Under the pieces are notes generated by a model, which worked only from the letters and a program-made list of their open reading frames with translations, had not been told where the DNA came from and made no database searches. The translations under genes and the position numbers were made by a program. A DNA stretch of 64,000 nt. Origin: Roseiconus lacunae (GTDB lineage Bacteria > Planctomycetota > Planctomycetia > Pirellulales > Pirellulaceae). Positions 49,107-57,565 of the stretch are shown piece after piece (positions within the stretch are counted from its first letter, which is position 1; each line of letters opens with the position of its first letter). Location of the stretch: NCBI RefSeq assembly GCF_008312935.1, contig NZ_VSZO01000067.1, positions 1 through 64,000 of the forward strand, given 5' to 3'.

Positions 49107-50027
49107 CTAGGCGGGGTTTCGGCGTTTGCGCCGACGAAGGGTTCCCGCGACGCAAAGTCCGGCGATCGCAACAGCAGCACTAGGTTCAGGGATCGCGGTG
49201 ATTTGAAAGTTGTCGATTGCAAAATAGGCAGGTGTGTTCATCCCGTCATCGCCTATGTCGGACGAACTAAGGTTGAAATGCAAGCTGCGGGCGTCTGCCA
49301 AAGGTGAGAGGTCAAGTTGTGCCCAATCGCCAAGAATGTAGTCTTCGCTTTCGGAGGCGAATCGAAAGTCCGCGAGATTGAACTCAATGGATGCATCGAG
49401 CGTCGAATCGGTTTCATCAAGCCCGTAGATGGATAATGTCAAGTAGTCGGAGTCGGTCCCGTCGATGCCACCAAACTTTTTTGCAAATGCATCGCCGTCT
49501 CGCATCGAAAGATAGCCATAGGTCGTGTTGGTAACCGCGACGCTATGCGCGCTGGCATTTTCGGGTAGATAGATACTCGGAAGCTGTTTGAGATGGTCGA
49601 CGTTGTTGCGATCGAAAACGAAGTTCTCATCAATGAATCGAGTTGTCTCGACGTCACGATTGCCGAATGCGACGGCATAATTTTGCGACCCACCGGCGCC
49701 TGACCCTGGGTACGCGCTGTACTGATTGGAGAAGCCTGGTGTCGTATTGTCAGTGACATTGCTAATCGCAAAGCCGCCCCAGCTAAAAGCTGAACTGCGA
49801 TTTGAGAGCTGGATCTCATCGACCATAAACGTACCCACCTGCTCTGTCTGAGACCCCCACCAGTAGTGCGTTTCTTCGGCGGTCGCATTGCCCGTTGGCC
49901 CGTTGAAATAGCTTTCCGGGCCGAGCGGAAATGATTCAAAGTCAATCACTGTTTCGGCAAACGTTGAAGGCACGAGTATGCCAGTGGCGAGTACCGAGAG
50001 AGCGAAGTGTCTAAGTAGGTTGCACAT
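49107..50027 (-). CDS. PEP-CTERM surface protein with DUF4465 domain
   Basis: 306 residues. Signal peptide (FALSVLATGILVPSTFA) followed by a DUF4465-like beta-sandwich: VIDFESFPLGPESYFNGPTG, WGGFAISNVTDNTTPGFSNQ and FAIDNFQIT. The C-terminus is a PEP-CTERM sorting tail: IPEPSA, hydrophobic helix, RRRKRR. It is therefore exported and processed by exosortase. It lies 207 bases below the DUF1289-DUF1559 gene with repeat copy 3 between them, so it may or may not share the riboswitch transcript. As I recall, DUF4465 proteins occur in B12-uptake loci of Bacteroidetes; not checked. Confidence 0.85.
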   Translation of the reverse strand: MCNLLRHFALSVLATGILVPSTFAETVIDFESFPLGPESYFNGPTGNATAEETHYWWGSQTEQVGTFMVDEIQLSNRSSAFSWGGFAISNVTDNTTPGFSNQYSAYPGSGAGGSQNYAVAFGNRDVETTRFIDENFVFDRNNVDHLKQLPSIYLPENASAHSVAVTNTTYGYLSMRDGDAFAKKFGGIDGTDSDYLTLSIYGLDETDSTLDASIEFNLADFRFASESEDYILGDWAQLDLSPLADARSLHFNLSSSDIGDDGMNTPAYFAIDNFQITAIPEPSAAVAIAGLCVAGTLRRRKRRNPA

Positions 50028-50089
50028 ATCATTAAGTTTAGGGGAATGCGGATCGAAGCAATCGTAATCAGTTGAACACGAATGATTCG

Positions 50090-50238
50090 GCTTAAGTCAT
50101 TTCGCTCTTCCTTCGGAAGAGTCGGGCTCTCAGGCCCAGAGAGAGCACCCTCCCCGGCCGTTTGCACGTCCGATCCTACCGCAAACGGGAGCGTGTTATT
50201 CAGATGCTTAAACCCCAGGCTCGTGTTTACCTGCTTAG
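50090..50238. repeat. 150-nt intergenic repeat, copy 3
   Basis: Third copy of the family at 87-218 and 5525-5674. First hairpin CTCTTCCTTCGGAAGAG, second around GGGCTCTCAGGCCC. On the minus strand it begins TAAGCAGG, and that TAA is the stop codon of the DUF1289-DUF1559 gene, exactly as in copy 1 with the pyrK-like gene. Confidence 0.75.
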
Positions 50239-51392
50239 TAGTCGGTGATCACCTCACCACCCCGGCGAGAGAGCAGTGCGGATAGGATTTGCAGATCCAA
50301 GCTTTGCGTGACGAACCGGGCGGAGCCATCTGCCATTAGGAAATGAGAACCGCCGACGTGATAGCTATGAAACTCTTGGCCAAAATCACAGAAGTCACCG
50401 TTGCGACTGGCCAGCATGGCTGAACATGAGTCCCATGGGGATCCCGGCGAGACATGTTCACTGATCGGTGCACTTTGGTCGAACAGATTTTTGTGCCCGA
50501 TCCAAATGGAATGCAGGCCTTCGGGAGCTTCTCCGCAAACGATCGTGTGCGTCGTTCCATCCAAAATGTCTCGCAATCCAATCTGATGGTCTTTTCCGAA
50601 TAGCATCACACCACGTCCTACCGCATCGCCGATACCAATATCGGAATAATTGTTCTGGCAGTTTCGCGATGGATAGCAACGCAACGATCGTTCGCCATAG
50701 TTACCGGCGTAATCGGTTCGCCCGAATTGCAATGTTGACGATGGAGAGTCGCCGTTGGGACGCGTCAACGTTGCCTTTGGTGCCGAAGGACACAAATAGG
50801 TTGGCACCACTTGCTGTCCGCCGGCATGATTGTCGGGGTGCAGGTAAGGGATCGCCGGATCAAGTTTTTCGTAAAGCGATTGCTGTTCAATAAACGGCAA
50901 TATCGTCGTGCCCCAGCTTGGACGCCATCGCATCCGCAACGCCCAATTGGTCATGCTCGCGAAGCCAGCACCGCCATACGGAAGTCGCTTGTAGGCGGAG
51001 TGATAATTTAGAATACCAAGCCCGAGTTGCTTTTCATTGTTCAAGCACTGGACTCGCCGCGCCGCTTCGCGAACAGACTGCACTGCCGGAAGTAACATCG
51101 CAATCAACATCCCGATGATCGCAATCACGACCAATAATTCGACCAAAGTGAATCCTGGCCGAGTGTTTGAGGCCATTGCGTTGCCGCTGCTTAGGCGAGC
51201 CCGTGCGTTGCTGACGATACGAGCCTTCGTGTTAGAGTCGGCGGCGGACCAAAGACCGATCTCGTCTCGAGATCGGCCGCATCCGATGCAAAACGACGAT
51301 GCATTCAGTCGGCATATCCCATTGCAGGGCGATGTGACTGGTCTGTCGTTCGCGTGTTCGCGATAGGGCTCCGGACCGACGTGTTCACTCAC
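50235..51392 (-). CDS. DUF1289-DUF1559 fusion protein
   Basis: 385 residues. Residues ~18-70 match DUF1289: SPCNGICRLNASSFCIGCGR then SRDEIGLWSAAD, with four Cys able to bind a metal. After ~10 residues a prepilin motif begins at residue ~79 ([17 protein letters not shown]), followed by LLPAVQSVREAARRVQC, NEKQLGLGILNYH and a DUF1559 C-terminus (HVGGSHFLMADGSARF). The GTG at 51392 has AGGA seven bases upstream, so the fused form is probably made; an internal ATG at 51176 could give DUF1559 alone. It starts 10 bases after the PEP-CTERM gene, under the cobalamin riboswitch. Confidence 0.88.
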   Translation of the reverse strand: MSEHVGPEPYREHANDRPVTSPCNGICRLNASSFCIGCGRSRDEIGLWSAADSNTKARIVSNARARLSSGNAMASNTRPGFTLVELLVVIAIIGMLIAMLLPAVQSVREAARRVQCLNNEKQLGLGILNYHSAYKRLPYGGAGFASMTNWALRMRWRPSWGTTILPFIEQQSLYEKLDPAIPYLHPDNHAGGQQVVPTYLCPSAPKATLTRPNGDSPSSTLQFGRTDYAGNYGERSLRCYPSRNCQNNYSDIGIGDAVGRGVMLFGKDHQIGLRDILDGTTHTIVCGEAPEGLHSIWIGHKNLFDQSAPISEHVSPGSPWDSCSAMLASRNGDFCDFGQEFHSYHVGGSHFLMADGSARFVTQSLDLQILSALLSRRGGEVITDY

Positions 51393-51402
51393 GAAGTCAT
51401 CC

Positions 51403-52425
51403 TCATGCGCGGTTTCGACGTCGACGGCGAAGCATCATTCCGAACGATAGTCCGCCGAGGGCTGCCAGCGCCGACGGTTCGGGAACCGCACTGACATTAA
51501 TGACGCCCACCGCACCGGTTGGCAGGCCGACGTAGTCAAAGCCACCGGAATCAAACGTGACCCAGTTGTCTATGATCGCGTTGCCCTGCGAATCGCGAGA
51601 GATACCCGCAATGCTGTTTCCGCTTTCATCGACCAACTCGCCACTGCCGACGACATCGACCAGGCGGACATAATTGATGTTGTTTAGATCAAGAACACCG
51701 CTAAGCACCAAGGCGTCAGTGCTTAGTTCATCCAAATCAAATGGCGTGCCCCAGTTGTTGGCATGTTTGCCGGCAAGGTTGTAGACGTTGGACATGTCAA
51801 AGCCCTGGAACGTCCCGGCGCCCGCGGTGGGGGCCGTGTTCAGTGAGATCGACGGGAAACGCAGGAAGTCACTGCCATTGCTAGAAACTTCGACGAACGC
51901 GAGCTCGGCGAACAGCGAGGTGTTTCCACCTAAACCAAATCCGTTCTCGAACACGGCAAAGTCCGCGCCGTCACCGTTCGCGATCGCCTTGTCAAAGCCA
52001 AGCGTGATCGTGCCCGGCATATCGATCCCGATGAATCCGTAGGTGTCCGAGTTGTCAAAGACGTTGCCGGCGTAAGGGTCCGTCACGGACCCGGCATGGA
52101 AGCTGCTCGGTTCGCTACCGACGTCCGGTTGGTAACGTTTGTCAAAGCCGGTAAGACCATCCGGGCGAGCGATCGGGCTGTACAGATCACCGAGGGAAGC
52201 AAAACCGGTTGTCGGAGAAACCAGCCGATCACCAACGCCGGGGGCTGGTGAGTAGTCGACCACACGAGACTCAAAAACGGACAGCTCGCTTCTCGCGATC
52301 GGGTTGTCGATCGCTCCGTCGGTCACCCCGGAAATTCCTGAGTAAGGGCCGTTCTGTTGCGCGATCGCAGTTGCGGCATTCAAGCAAGTCAATGCGACAA
52401 TGATTAAGGTGAGGTGCTTTTTCAC
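51403..52425 (-). CDS. PEP-CTERM surface protein, cobalamin-riboswitch controlled
   Basis: 340 residues. Signal peptide (LTLIIVALTCLNAATAIA), a mature beta-rich domain with YSPAPGVGDRLVSP, GTITLGFDKAIANGDGADFA and VFENGFG, and a PEP-CTERM tail (VPEPSALAALGG, then RRRRRNRA). The calls resemble surface proteins of Bacteroidetes B12 loci as I remember them. The gene is the first after a cobalamin riboswitch, so it is likely made when B12 is scarce and may bind a corrinoid at the surface. GTG start at 52425. No TonB receptor (BtuB) is adjacent. Confidence 0.85.
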   Translation of the reverse strand: MKKHLTLIIVALTCLNAATAIAQQNGPYSGISGVTDGAIDNPIARSELSVFESRVVDYSPAPGVGDRLVSPTTGFASLGDLYSPIARPDGLTGFDKRYQPDVGSEPSSFHAGSVTDPYAGNVFDNSDTYGFIGIDMPGTITLGFDKAIANGDGADFAVFENGFGLGGNTSLFAELAFVEVSSNGSDFLRFPSISLNTAPTAGAGTFQGFDMSNVYNLAGKHANNWGTPFDLDELSTDALVLSGVLDLNNINYVRLVDVVGSGELVDESGNSIAGISRDSQGNAIIDNWVTFDSGGFDYVGLPTGAVGVINVSAVPEPSALAALGGLSFGMMLRRRRRNRA

Positions 52426-53177
52426 GATGGATGATTCTGGCAGGCGCGACCGGAAAGTTCTCAGGGTTGGCCATCTGTATCGTCGCTACGTGCGGACTGG
52501 TCAGACGGGCAGTCACGGCGTTGGATTCCCATCGTTGGGAGGAACACCGATGCGGGGCAAAGCCGGGAAGACGCTTTCGGATACGCGGTTGCGGGTAACA
52601 TGCGTCAGCAATGACGGTGCCTTCGATAGGGCACGTGTCTGCTGCAACGACCGCCCCATTCCAGGAGGGCACTGAGCCGTCTTGCCTTAGGTAGGTCTTC
52701 TGACTCACCGCCTTTTCCGGTCGCTCGTTGCCTTCTCATTGAGGATCAGCGGAAAATCGCAGACCATCAACAATGGCATCAAGAATTGAGCGACGGATGC
52801 GATCCGATTGAGATCGCGGGCGGCACACAGCGGCCGGACCGTCCCGGAATTGCACCGGAGTTCCCTGTTCACCAAGTCACAGCGCATCGCGAATCTTGGT
52901 CACCAAAGGCAGCCAGATACTACCGCCGGCAGTGGGCCTGTCAAGCATGTCGTTTCTCGCGTTTTTTCTTGGCACGCCGGTTGCACCTCCCTAACAATGG
53001 CGGGTGACGTTCGGTTGCGTCCGGGATTGGCTCATTTGTCTGGCCAGAATTTCGAAGTTTCTGGCTGATCAACACAGCGACTGGCTGGGAAGAGCCAGAC
53101 GCAAATCGGTGCTCAGCAATGAATCAGACGATCGCCCGCGATCGAAACGAACGAACGCTTCAACAGAGGTGCTAAGA
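52426..53177. other. divergent leader region
   Basis: Holds the cobalamin riboswitch (52683-52911) and about 257 bases of leader between it and the first gene. A possible hairpin in that leader, GTGCC...GGCAC around 52618-52636, could serve in the expression platform. The CheB gene's promoter must lie here too. Confidence 0.5.
52683..52911 (-). ncRNA. cobalamin riboswitch
   Basis: Read on the minus strand: TTGGTGAACAGGGAA, then TCCGGTGCAATTCCGGGACG, then GGTCCGGCCGCTGTG and, at the 3' end, GGTGAGTCAGAAGACCTACC. These are the conserved blocks of adenosylcobalamin riboswitches, including the B12 box. P1 closes with TGCCTT (52906-52911) pairing to AAGGCA (52683-52688). It lies upstream of the PEP-CTERM gene; binding of B12 should switch that operon off. 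The known partner in other bacteria is B12 transport or synthesis. Confidence 0.92.
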
Positions 53178-54275
53178 GTGCGCATTCCCGACAGAAACGA
53201 TGATGGACCCCGCCGGCACGATATCTTCTGCATCGCAGCGTCGATGGGCGGGATTGAAGCGATCTCCGAGCTTTTGCGTCAGATTCCCGCCGAGTTTCCG
53301 GGGGCGATTTTCGTCACCCAGCACACCTCTTCGACCAGTCGCCGTATTTACCTTGCCGAAATCTTCGGTCGCCATGCCAACTTGCCCTGCCATCTTGCGA
53401 GCGACGGTGAACCATTTCGCAAAGGAAGCGTGTACGTCGCGGTCCCCGACCATCACTTGTTGATTGAACGAGATTGTATTCGGACCGCGATCGGCCCCAA
53501 GGAGAATTATGCCCGTCCCGCTGCCGATCCAATGTTTCGTTCGGCCGCCGTTCATCATGGAGGAGCTGCGGTCGGAGTTGTGCTCACCGGAATGTTGGAT
53601 GACGGATCGGCCGGGTTAGAGGCGATCAAGCAATGTGGTGGCAAGGCGCTCGCCCAGCATCCCGAAACGGCCATCGCACCTGACATGCCAAGCAATGCGA
53701 TCCGCTACTGCGATGTCGATGGCGTGTTGCCGCTTGACGGGATCGCAACGGCGATGTCTTTGCTTGCCGAATCCTCCGCCGGAGATTCAGTCCCGCCTAG
53801 CCAAACGTTGCTCACCGAACTGGCCTTTGCTCAATCAGTCGAAAGCAATATTCCTGCCGAGCAACGCATCGGTCAACTCTCGCCCTATATGTGTCCCGAT
53901 TGCAGTGGCCAGATGTGGCAGGTAGATCAAACCTCGTTGCGCCGTTTTCGATGTCACGTCGGACATGCTCACACGATTAAGTCACTTGTTGAGTATCACA
54001 GCGACGCCGCCGAGCGGATGGGATGGTCGATGTTACGAACCTTACGAGAGAAAGAACGAATGATTCGTCAGCTTGCCGATGAAGAAGATCAGAAGGGAAA
54101 CACTGACGTTGCCGCGATTTATCGCCAGCAGGCCGAAGCTGTCGGGCAGCAAGCAGCGTTGATTTCCAACGCGATTAAGCTCGCACCCGAGAGCAACGTT
54201 CCTCAAGGCAGCACAAGGAGTAGTGGGATCGAAAACGGGCTCGCTGCCCTGCAGAGCAATCTCGCCAGCGAATAA
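53178..54275 (+). CDS. CheB-type methylesterase with zinc-ribbon-like tail
   Basis: 365 residues from the GTG at 53178 (GAGG eight bases upstream; GTGs at 53004 and 53109 are in frame). The CheB catalytic domain has FCIAASMGGIEA (Ser), FVTQHTS (His) and LTGMLDDGSAG (Asp). There is no receiver domain. The C-terminal ~100 residues have CPDC and FRCHVGHAH, a Cys/His cluster that may bind zinc, then a charged helix (EYHSDAAERMGWSML). Such stand-alone forms occur widely; the target may not be a chemoreceptor. No other che gene is in the window. Confidence 0.88.
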   Translation: MRIPDRNDDGPRRHDIFCIAASMGGIEAISELLRQIPAEFPGAIFVTQHTSSTSRRIYLAEIFGRHANLPCHLASDGEPFRKGSVYVAVPDHHLLIERDCIRTAIGPKENYARPAADPMFRSAAVHHGGAAVGVVLTGMLDDGSAGLEAIKQCGGKALAQHPETAIAPDMPSNAIRYCDVDGVLPLDGIATAMSLLAESSAGDSVPPSQTLLTELAFAQSVESNIPAEQRIGQLSPYMCPDCSGQMWQVDQTSLRRFRCHVGHAHTIKSLVEYHSDAAERMGWSMLRTLREKERMIRQLADEEDQKGNTDVAAIYRQQAEAVGQQAALISNAIKLAPESNVPQGSTRSSGIENGLAALQSNLASE

Positions 54276-54399
54276 ACACGCTTATGTTGTCCAATGGCGT
54301 TCGCCACAAATGTTTCGGACCGAGCGCAAACTCTCTCTGCCGCCGGTCAGACTGAACTGAATCGCGTCTTCACGCGACTCATTGTTGCTAGGCGATGAC

Positions 54400-54960
54400 C
54401 TATAGTTCTGCTTCAATGGCGCTGACCAATTCCTTCGCGTCTGGCTTGGTCGGTGGTGCGAAACGGGCAATCAATTGGCCATCGCGGTCGACCAGAAACT
54501 TTTCAAAGTTCCAGCTTACCGACCCGGCTCCCTTGGGCTTGGTCTCTTTGCTCGTCAGATACTTGTAAAGATCGCAAGCGCCGTCATCGTTGACCTCGAC
54601 CTTGCTGAACATCGGGAACGAGACGCTGTAGTTTGACGTGCAGTACTGTTTGATCTCGGCGTTACTACCCGGGTCTTGGCCGCCAAACTGATTGCATGGA
54701 AAGCCAAGGACAACGAATCCTTTGTCTTTGTACTTCTGATAAAGCGATTCGAGCCCGGCGAACTGGGGTGTCAGCCCACACTCGCTGGCCGTGTTGACGA
54801 TCAGCACAACCTTGCCTTCAAAGTCTTCTAGATCGACAACCTTGCCGTCGATATTTTTCATTTCAAAATCCAACGCACATTCGTGGTCGCTCTTTTTCTC
54901 GGCAGACGCCATCGTGGTCAAAGCTCCAAAGGCAATCATCGCGGAAAGGATCAAACGCAT
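54400..54960 (-). CDS. secreted glutathione peroxidase family protein
   Basis: 186 residues. Signal peptide (LILSAMIAFGALTTMASA). Cys (not selenocysteine) in VNTASECGLTPQFAGLE, FPCNQFGGQDPG, and the Trp/Asn motif SVSWNFEKFLVDRDG complete the catalytic set. It reduces peroxides, probably with thioredoxin-like donors as in many bacterial members. The exported location is a notable feature. ATG at 54960. It converges with the CheB gene; gap 124 bases. Confidence 0.94.
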   Translation of the reverse strand: MRLILSAMIAFGALTTMASAEKKSDHECALDFEMKNIDGKVVDLEDFEGKVVLIVNTASECGLTPQFAGLESLYQKYKDKGFVVLGFPCNQFGGQDPGSNAEIKQYCTSNYSVSFPMFSKVEVNDDGACDLYKYLTSKETKPKGAGSVSWNFEKFLVDRDGQLIARFAPPTKPDAKELVSAIEAEL

Positions 54961-55684
54961 AGAATCGGTTCCTTAGGTGGTGAAGACAGGGTGGTTTAAG
55001 TGGGGAGCTAACCGATGGGCAGCCCTGTCGAAGCGGCGGCATTCCGGTTTAGTCCCATCTCAGTCTGGTCGCAAATTGTAGCCTAGCGGATACTGCTAGC
55101 GTCGAATTCTTACTCGCGTCGTCAAATCGCCATTGCCCCAGACCGCCCTGGTGTTCCGCCTAAAGTTGGGCCGACGACCGTCGATGGTCGCCGAGCTGCG
55201 GTGTAATTGGGATTCCGACAGTTCAACACAACAGGACCATCCGTTGGTGATCCTTCGGTCAATCTGCTGGCATTGCTGCTCTGGAGTTGGGGCGGATTCG
55301 GATTTTGGGGAGCGAAGGAAACGGTACGCTTACGATTCGGAAGATCGAGAGACAATGTCGCTCAGCTTTCCAAGTTGAATGCGGAACCAAGCAGGTGACT
55401 CCTCCCGTTAAAAACCCTTCCAGTGCTTGAGGTTTGCAGCGGATCACCGTTTGCACCCGCTCGGTTGTCGATCGAAACGCTTGATTAACACCGTGAATTT
55501 CGTGGAAAATTTGCCTGTCAGGCGAACTCTGACGGGCAAGCTGGTGGCAACGAGACCGCAGGGGGATTAACTTCTCTTTCTCGCCCGGATTTGCCAGCAA
55601 CGTCTTGACCGTAACCGGTACCATCGGCAGCATTCCGGATCCCTCCCTTTTATGTCCTCCTTCTCGCCTTGTGGAGCTCCCCGA
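54961..55684. other. long divergent non-coding region
   Basis: 724 bases between the glutathione peroxidase and MFS genes. Several 60-180-codon frames on both strands overlap each other and show no protein-like composition. No repeat or RNA recognised. Confidence 0.4.
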
Positions 55685-57253
55685 ATGGAACAAGCACGTG
55701 GAAAATTGATGCTTGCCAGCTTTTTGACGCTGGTAGCCTCTGGAATTGGTTTTGCAACGCGAACCGCAGCCGGGGGCCCATGGGAGCGAGAATTCGATTT
55801 GGGACAAGTCCAGTTCGGTGCCATTCTTGGCGCAGGGTTTTTAGGCTTCGGTCTAATGATCTTCTTCGGCGGGATTCTGGTCGAGAAGTTCGGCTATAAG
55901 AAACTGCTGGCACTCGCATTCGTTCTGCACCTAGTCAGTGCGGTGATGTTGTTCGCCGCTAACCCGTTGTTCGATGGATGGCGCGAATCGGATCCCGAAA
56001 ACGCGACGGCGAACGTTTATAGCGTTTTGTTTTGGAGTGCGTTCTTATTTTCGCTTTGTCAGGGGCTTTACGAAGCGGTCATCAACCCACTGATTGCCCA
56101 GATTTATCCGGAGAACAAGACGCACTACTTGAACATTTTGCACGCCGGTTGGCCGGCCGGGATGATCATCGGCGGTTTGTTCGCGGCTGGCTTCATTGGC
56201 GAGAATGCGTGGTTCGTGGAAATTCCGTGGCAGTGGGCGCTGTCTAGCTTCGCGATCGTCGTGATCATCTACGGCGTGTTGATTCTGCCTGAGAAACTTC
56301 CCGAGACCGTGGGTGAGTCCTCCGGCAGCTTCGGAACGGTTTTCTCTTGTTTCACCTCGATTCCATTCCTGGTCTTGATCGTCTTGCACGCATTGATCGG
56401 CTACATGGAACTGGGCGTCGACGCATGGATGACCAAGTTGATGGAGAACCTACTTCCCAACTCTGTTTTGATTCTCGTCTACACGTCGCTGTTGATGTTC
56501 GTGCTGCGATTCTTCGCCGGGCCGATCGTTCACAAGGTCAACCCGATTGGGTTGTTGTTCGGTAGCTCGATCATCGCTTGCTTGGGACTGCTGTGGTTGG
56601 GGTCGCCGATTCAAAGCGTCGCGATGATCTTCGTAGCCGCGACGTTCTACTCGCTCGGAAAAGCATTCTTGTGGCCGACGATGTTGGGGGTTGCCGGCGA
56701 ACGGTATCCACAAAGTGGTTCGGTGGCGATGGGTGCCTTAGGCGCAGCCGGGATGCTTTGTGTCGGGCAAATTGCCGGGCCTCGCATCGGAACCCAGCAA
56801 GGCTATGAAATGAGCGAGCGTTTGCAACAGGCCGCCCCCGAAACGTTCGAGCGTTACGCCGATGCGGATCCGATCAGTTCTTGGGGGCTTGAATATCGCC
56901 CCGTCAATGCCGCAAAGCTCAACGCCGCCAACAACACCGAAGTCGTCGAGGGCGAATCGGTCGATACCGCCGCGATCAGCAATGCACAACTGATTCCCGA
57001 TGAAGACAAGCCAGCATTGGTTTCCAATGCCGCGACGGATATCCCCGCGGTCAAAGAGGCCAACTTGTACGGTGGGCGTCGAGCTTTGACGTTGACCAGT
57101 TACGTCCCGGGGATGATGGCGATCGGTTTCCTCGGCTTGCTGATCTACTTCCGTTCCATCGGCGGCTACAAAGTCATCACCCTTGACGGTGGCTCAAAGG
57201 ACCACGAAGACACCGATGACGCGTTGGAGCAACCGGTGCCGAGTGAATACTAA
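55685..57253 (+). CDS. MFS transporter
   Basis: 522 residues with 12 or so membrane helices. Starts with LMLASFLTLVASGIGFATR; loops include GGPWEREFDLGQVQFG, VEKFGYKKLLALAFV (the MFS A-motif region) and NPLIAQIYPENKTHYLNILH. A ~100-residue hydrophilic loop precedes the last helices. This resembles the planctomycete sugar or nucleoside MFS group, but substrate is not readable. ATG at 55685 has GGAG upstream; an ATG at 55652 is in frame. A strong terminator follows. Confidence 0.87.
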   Translation: MEQARGKLMLASFLTLVASGIGFATRTAAGGPWEREFDLGQVQFGAILGAGFLGFGLMIFFGGILVEKFGYKKLLALAFVLHLVSAVMLFAANPLFDGWRESDPENATANVYSVLFWSAFLFSLCQGLYEAVINPLIAQIYPENKTHYLNILHAGWPAGMIIGGLFAAGFIGENAWFVEIPWQWALSSFAIVVIIYGVLILPEKLPETVGESSGSFGTVFSCFTSIPFLVLIVLHALIGYMELGVDAWMTKLMENLLPNSVLILVYTSLLMFVLRFFAGPIVHKVNPIGLLFGSSIIACLGLLWLGSPIQSVAMIFVAATFYSLGKAFLWPTMLGVAGERYPQSGSVAMGALGAAGMLCVGQIAGPRIGTQQGYEMSERLQQAAPETFERYADADPISSWGLEYRPVNAAKLNAANNTEVVEGESVDTAAISNAQLIPDEDKPALVSNAATDIPAVKEANLYGGRRALTLTSYVPGMMAIGFLGLLIYFRSIGGYKVITLDGGSKDHEDTDDALEQPVPSEY

Positions 57254-57284
57254 TCCCGCCACCCGCCGTTAGTCTTTAATTGTG

Positions 57285-57314
57285 ACGCCCCGCTAAACCA
57301 GCGGGGCGTTTTTT
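57285..57314 (+). terminator. rho-independent terminator
   Basis: ACGCCCCGCT-AAACC-AGCGGGGCGT, a 10-bp stem with a 5-nt loop followed by TTTTTT. It ends the MFS transporter transcript. Confidence 0.92.
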
Positions 57315-57319
57315 ATGGC

Positions 57320-57407
57320 CAGATCAGCCGAATGGCGTCAGCCACGGTTGTACCGGTTCGCATCTACCCCAGGTCAGTCGAATGACGTTAGCCATGGTTG
57401 CTACGCG
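57320..57407. repeat. GTTAGCC-type repeat, two tandem copies
   Basis: AGATCAGCCGAATGGCGTCA (57321) and AGGTCAGTCGAATGACGTTA (57371), each followed by GCCA(C/T)GGTTG. They match the copy at 63870-63905. Confidence 0.65.
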
Positions 57408-57565
57408 ATCACCACTGGCAACATCGTGACCGCCGTCTGGGGCTTGGTTTTCGTTTCCAGAAAGAATTCGCCAGGGCTCGAGTGCCCCCTGAGCAATCTT
57501 GGCTTGGTGGTCTAAAATCGCGGTTTTCCAGGTCAACCTTCCCCCTTTTCCCGAACAATAGTCTC

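Larger units (their letters stand above)
57254..57565. other. gap with terminator and two repeats
   Basis: 312 bases. It holds a strong terminator (57285-57314) and two copies of the AATGGCGT(T/C)AGCCACGG repeat. The promoter of aspS should be between these and 57566. Confidence 0.5.

Noticed and set aside
55259..55807. 182-codon minus-strand frame overlapping the MFS start
   Set aside because: No recognisable features and overlaps a clear gene.
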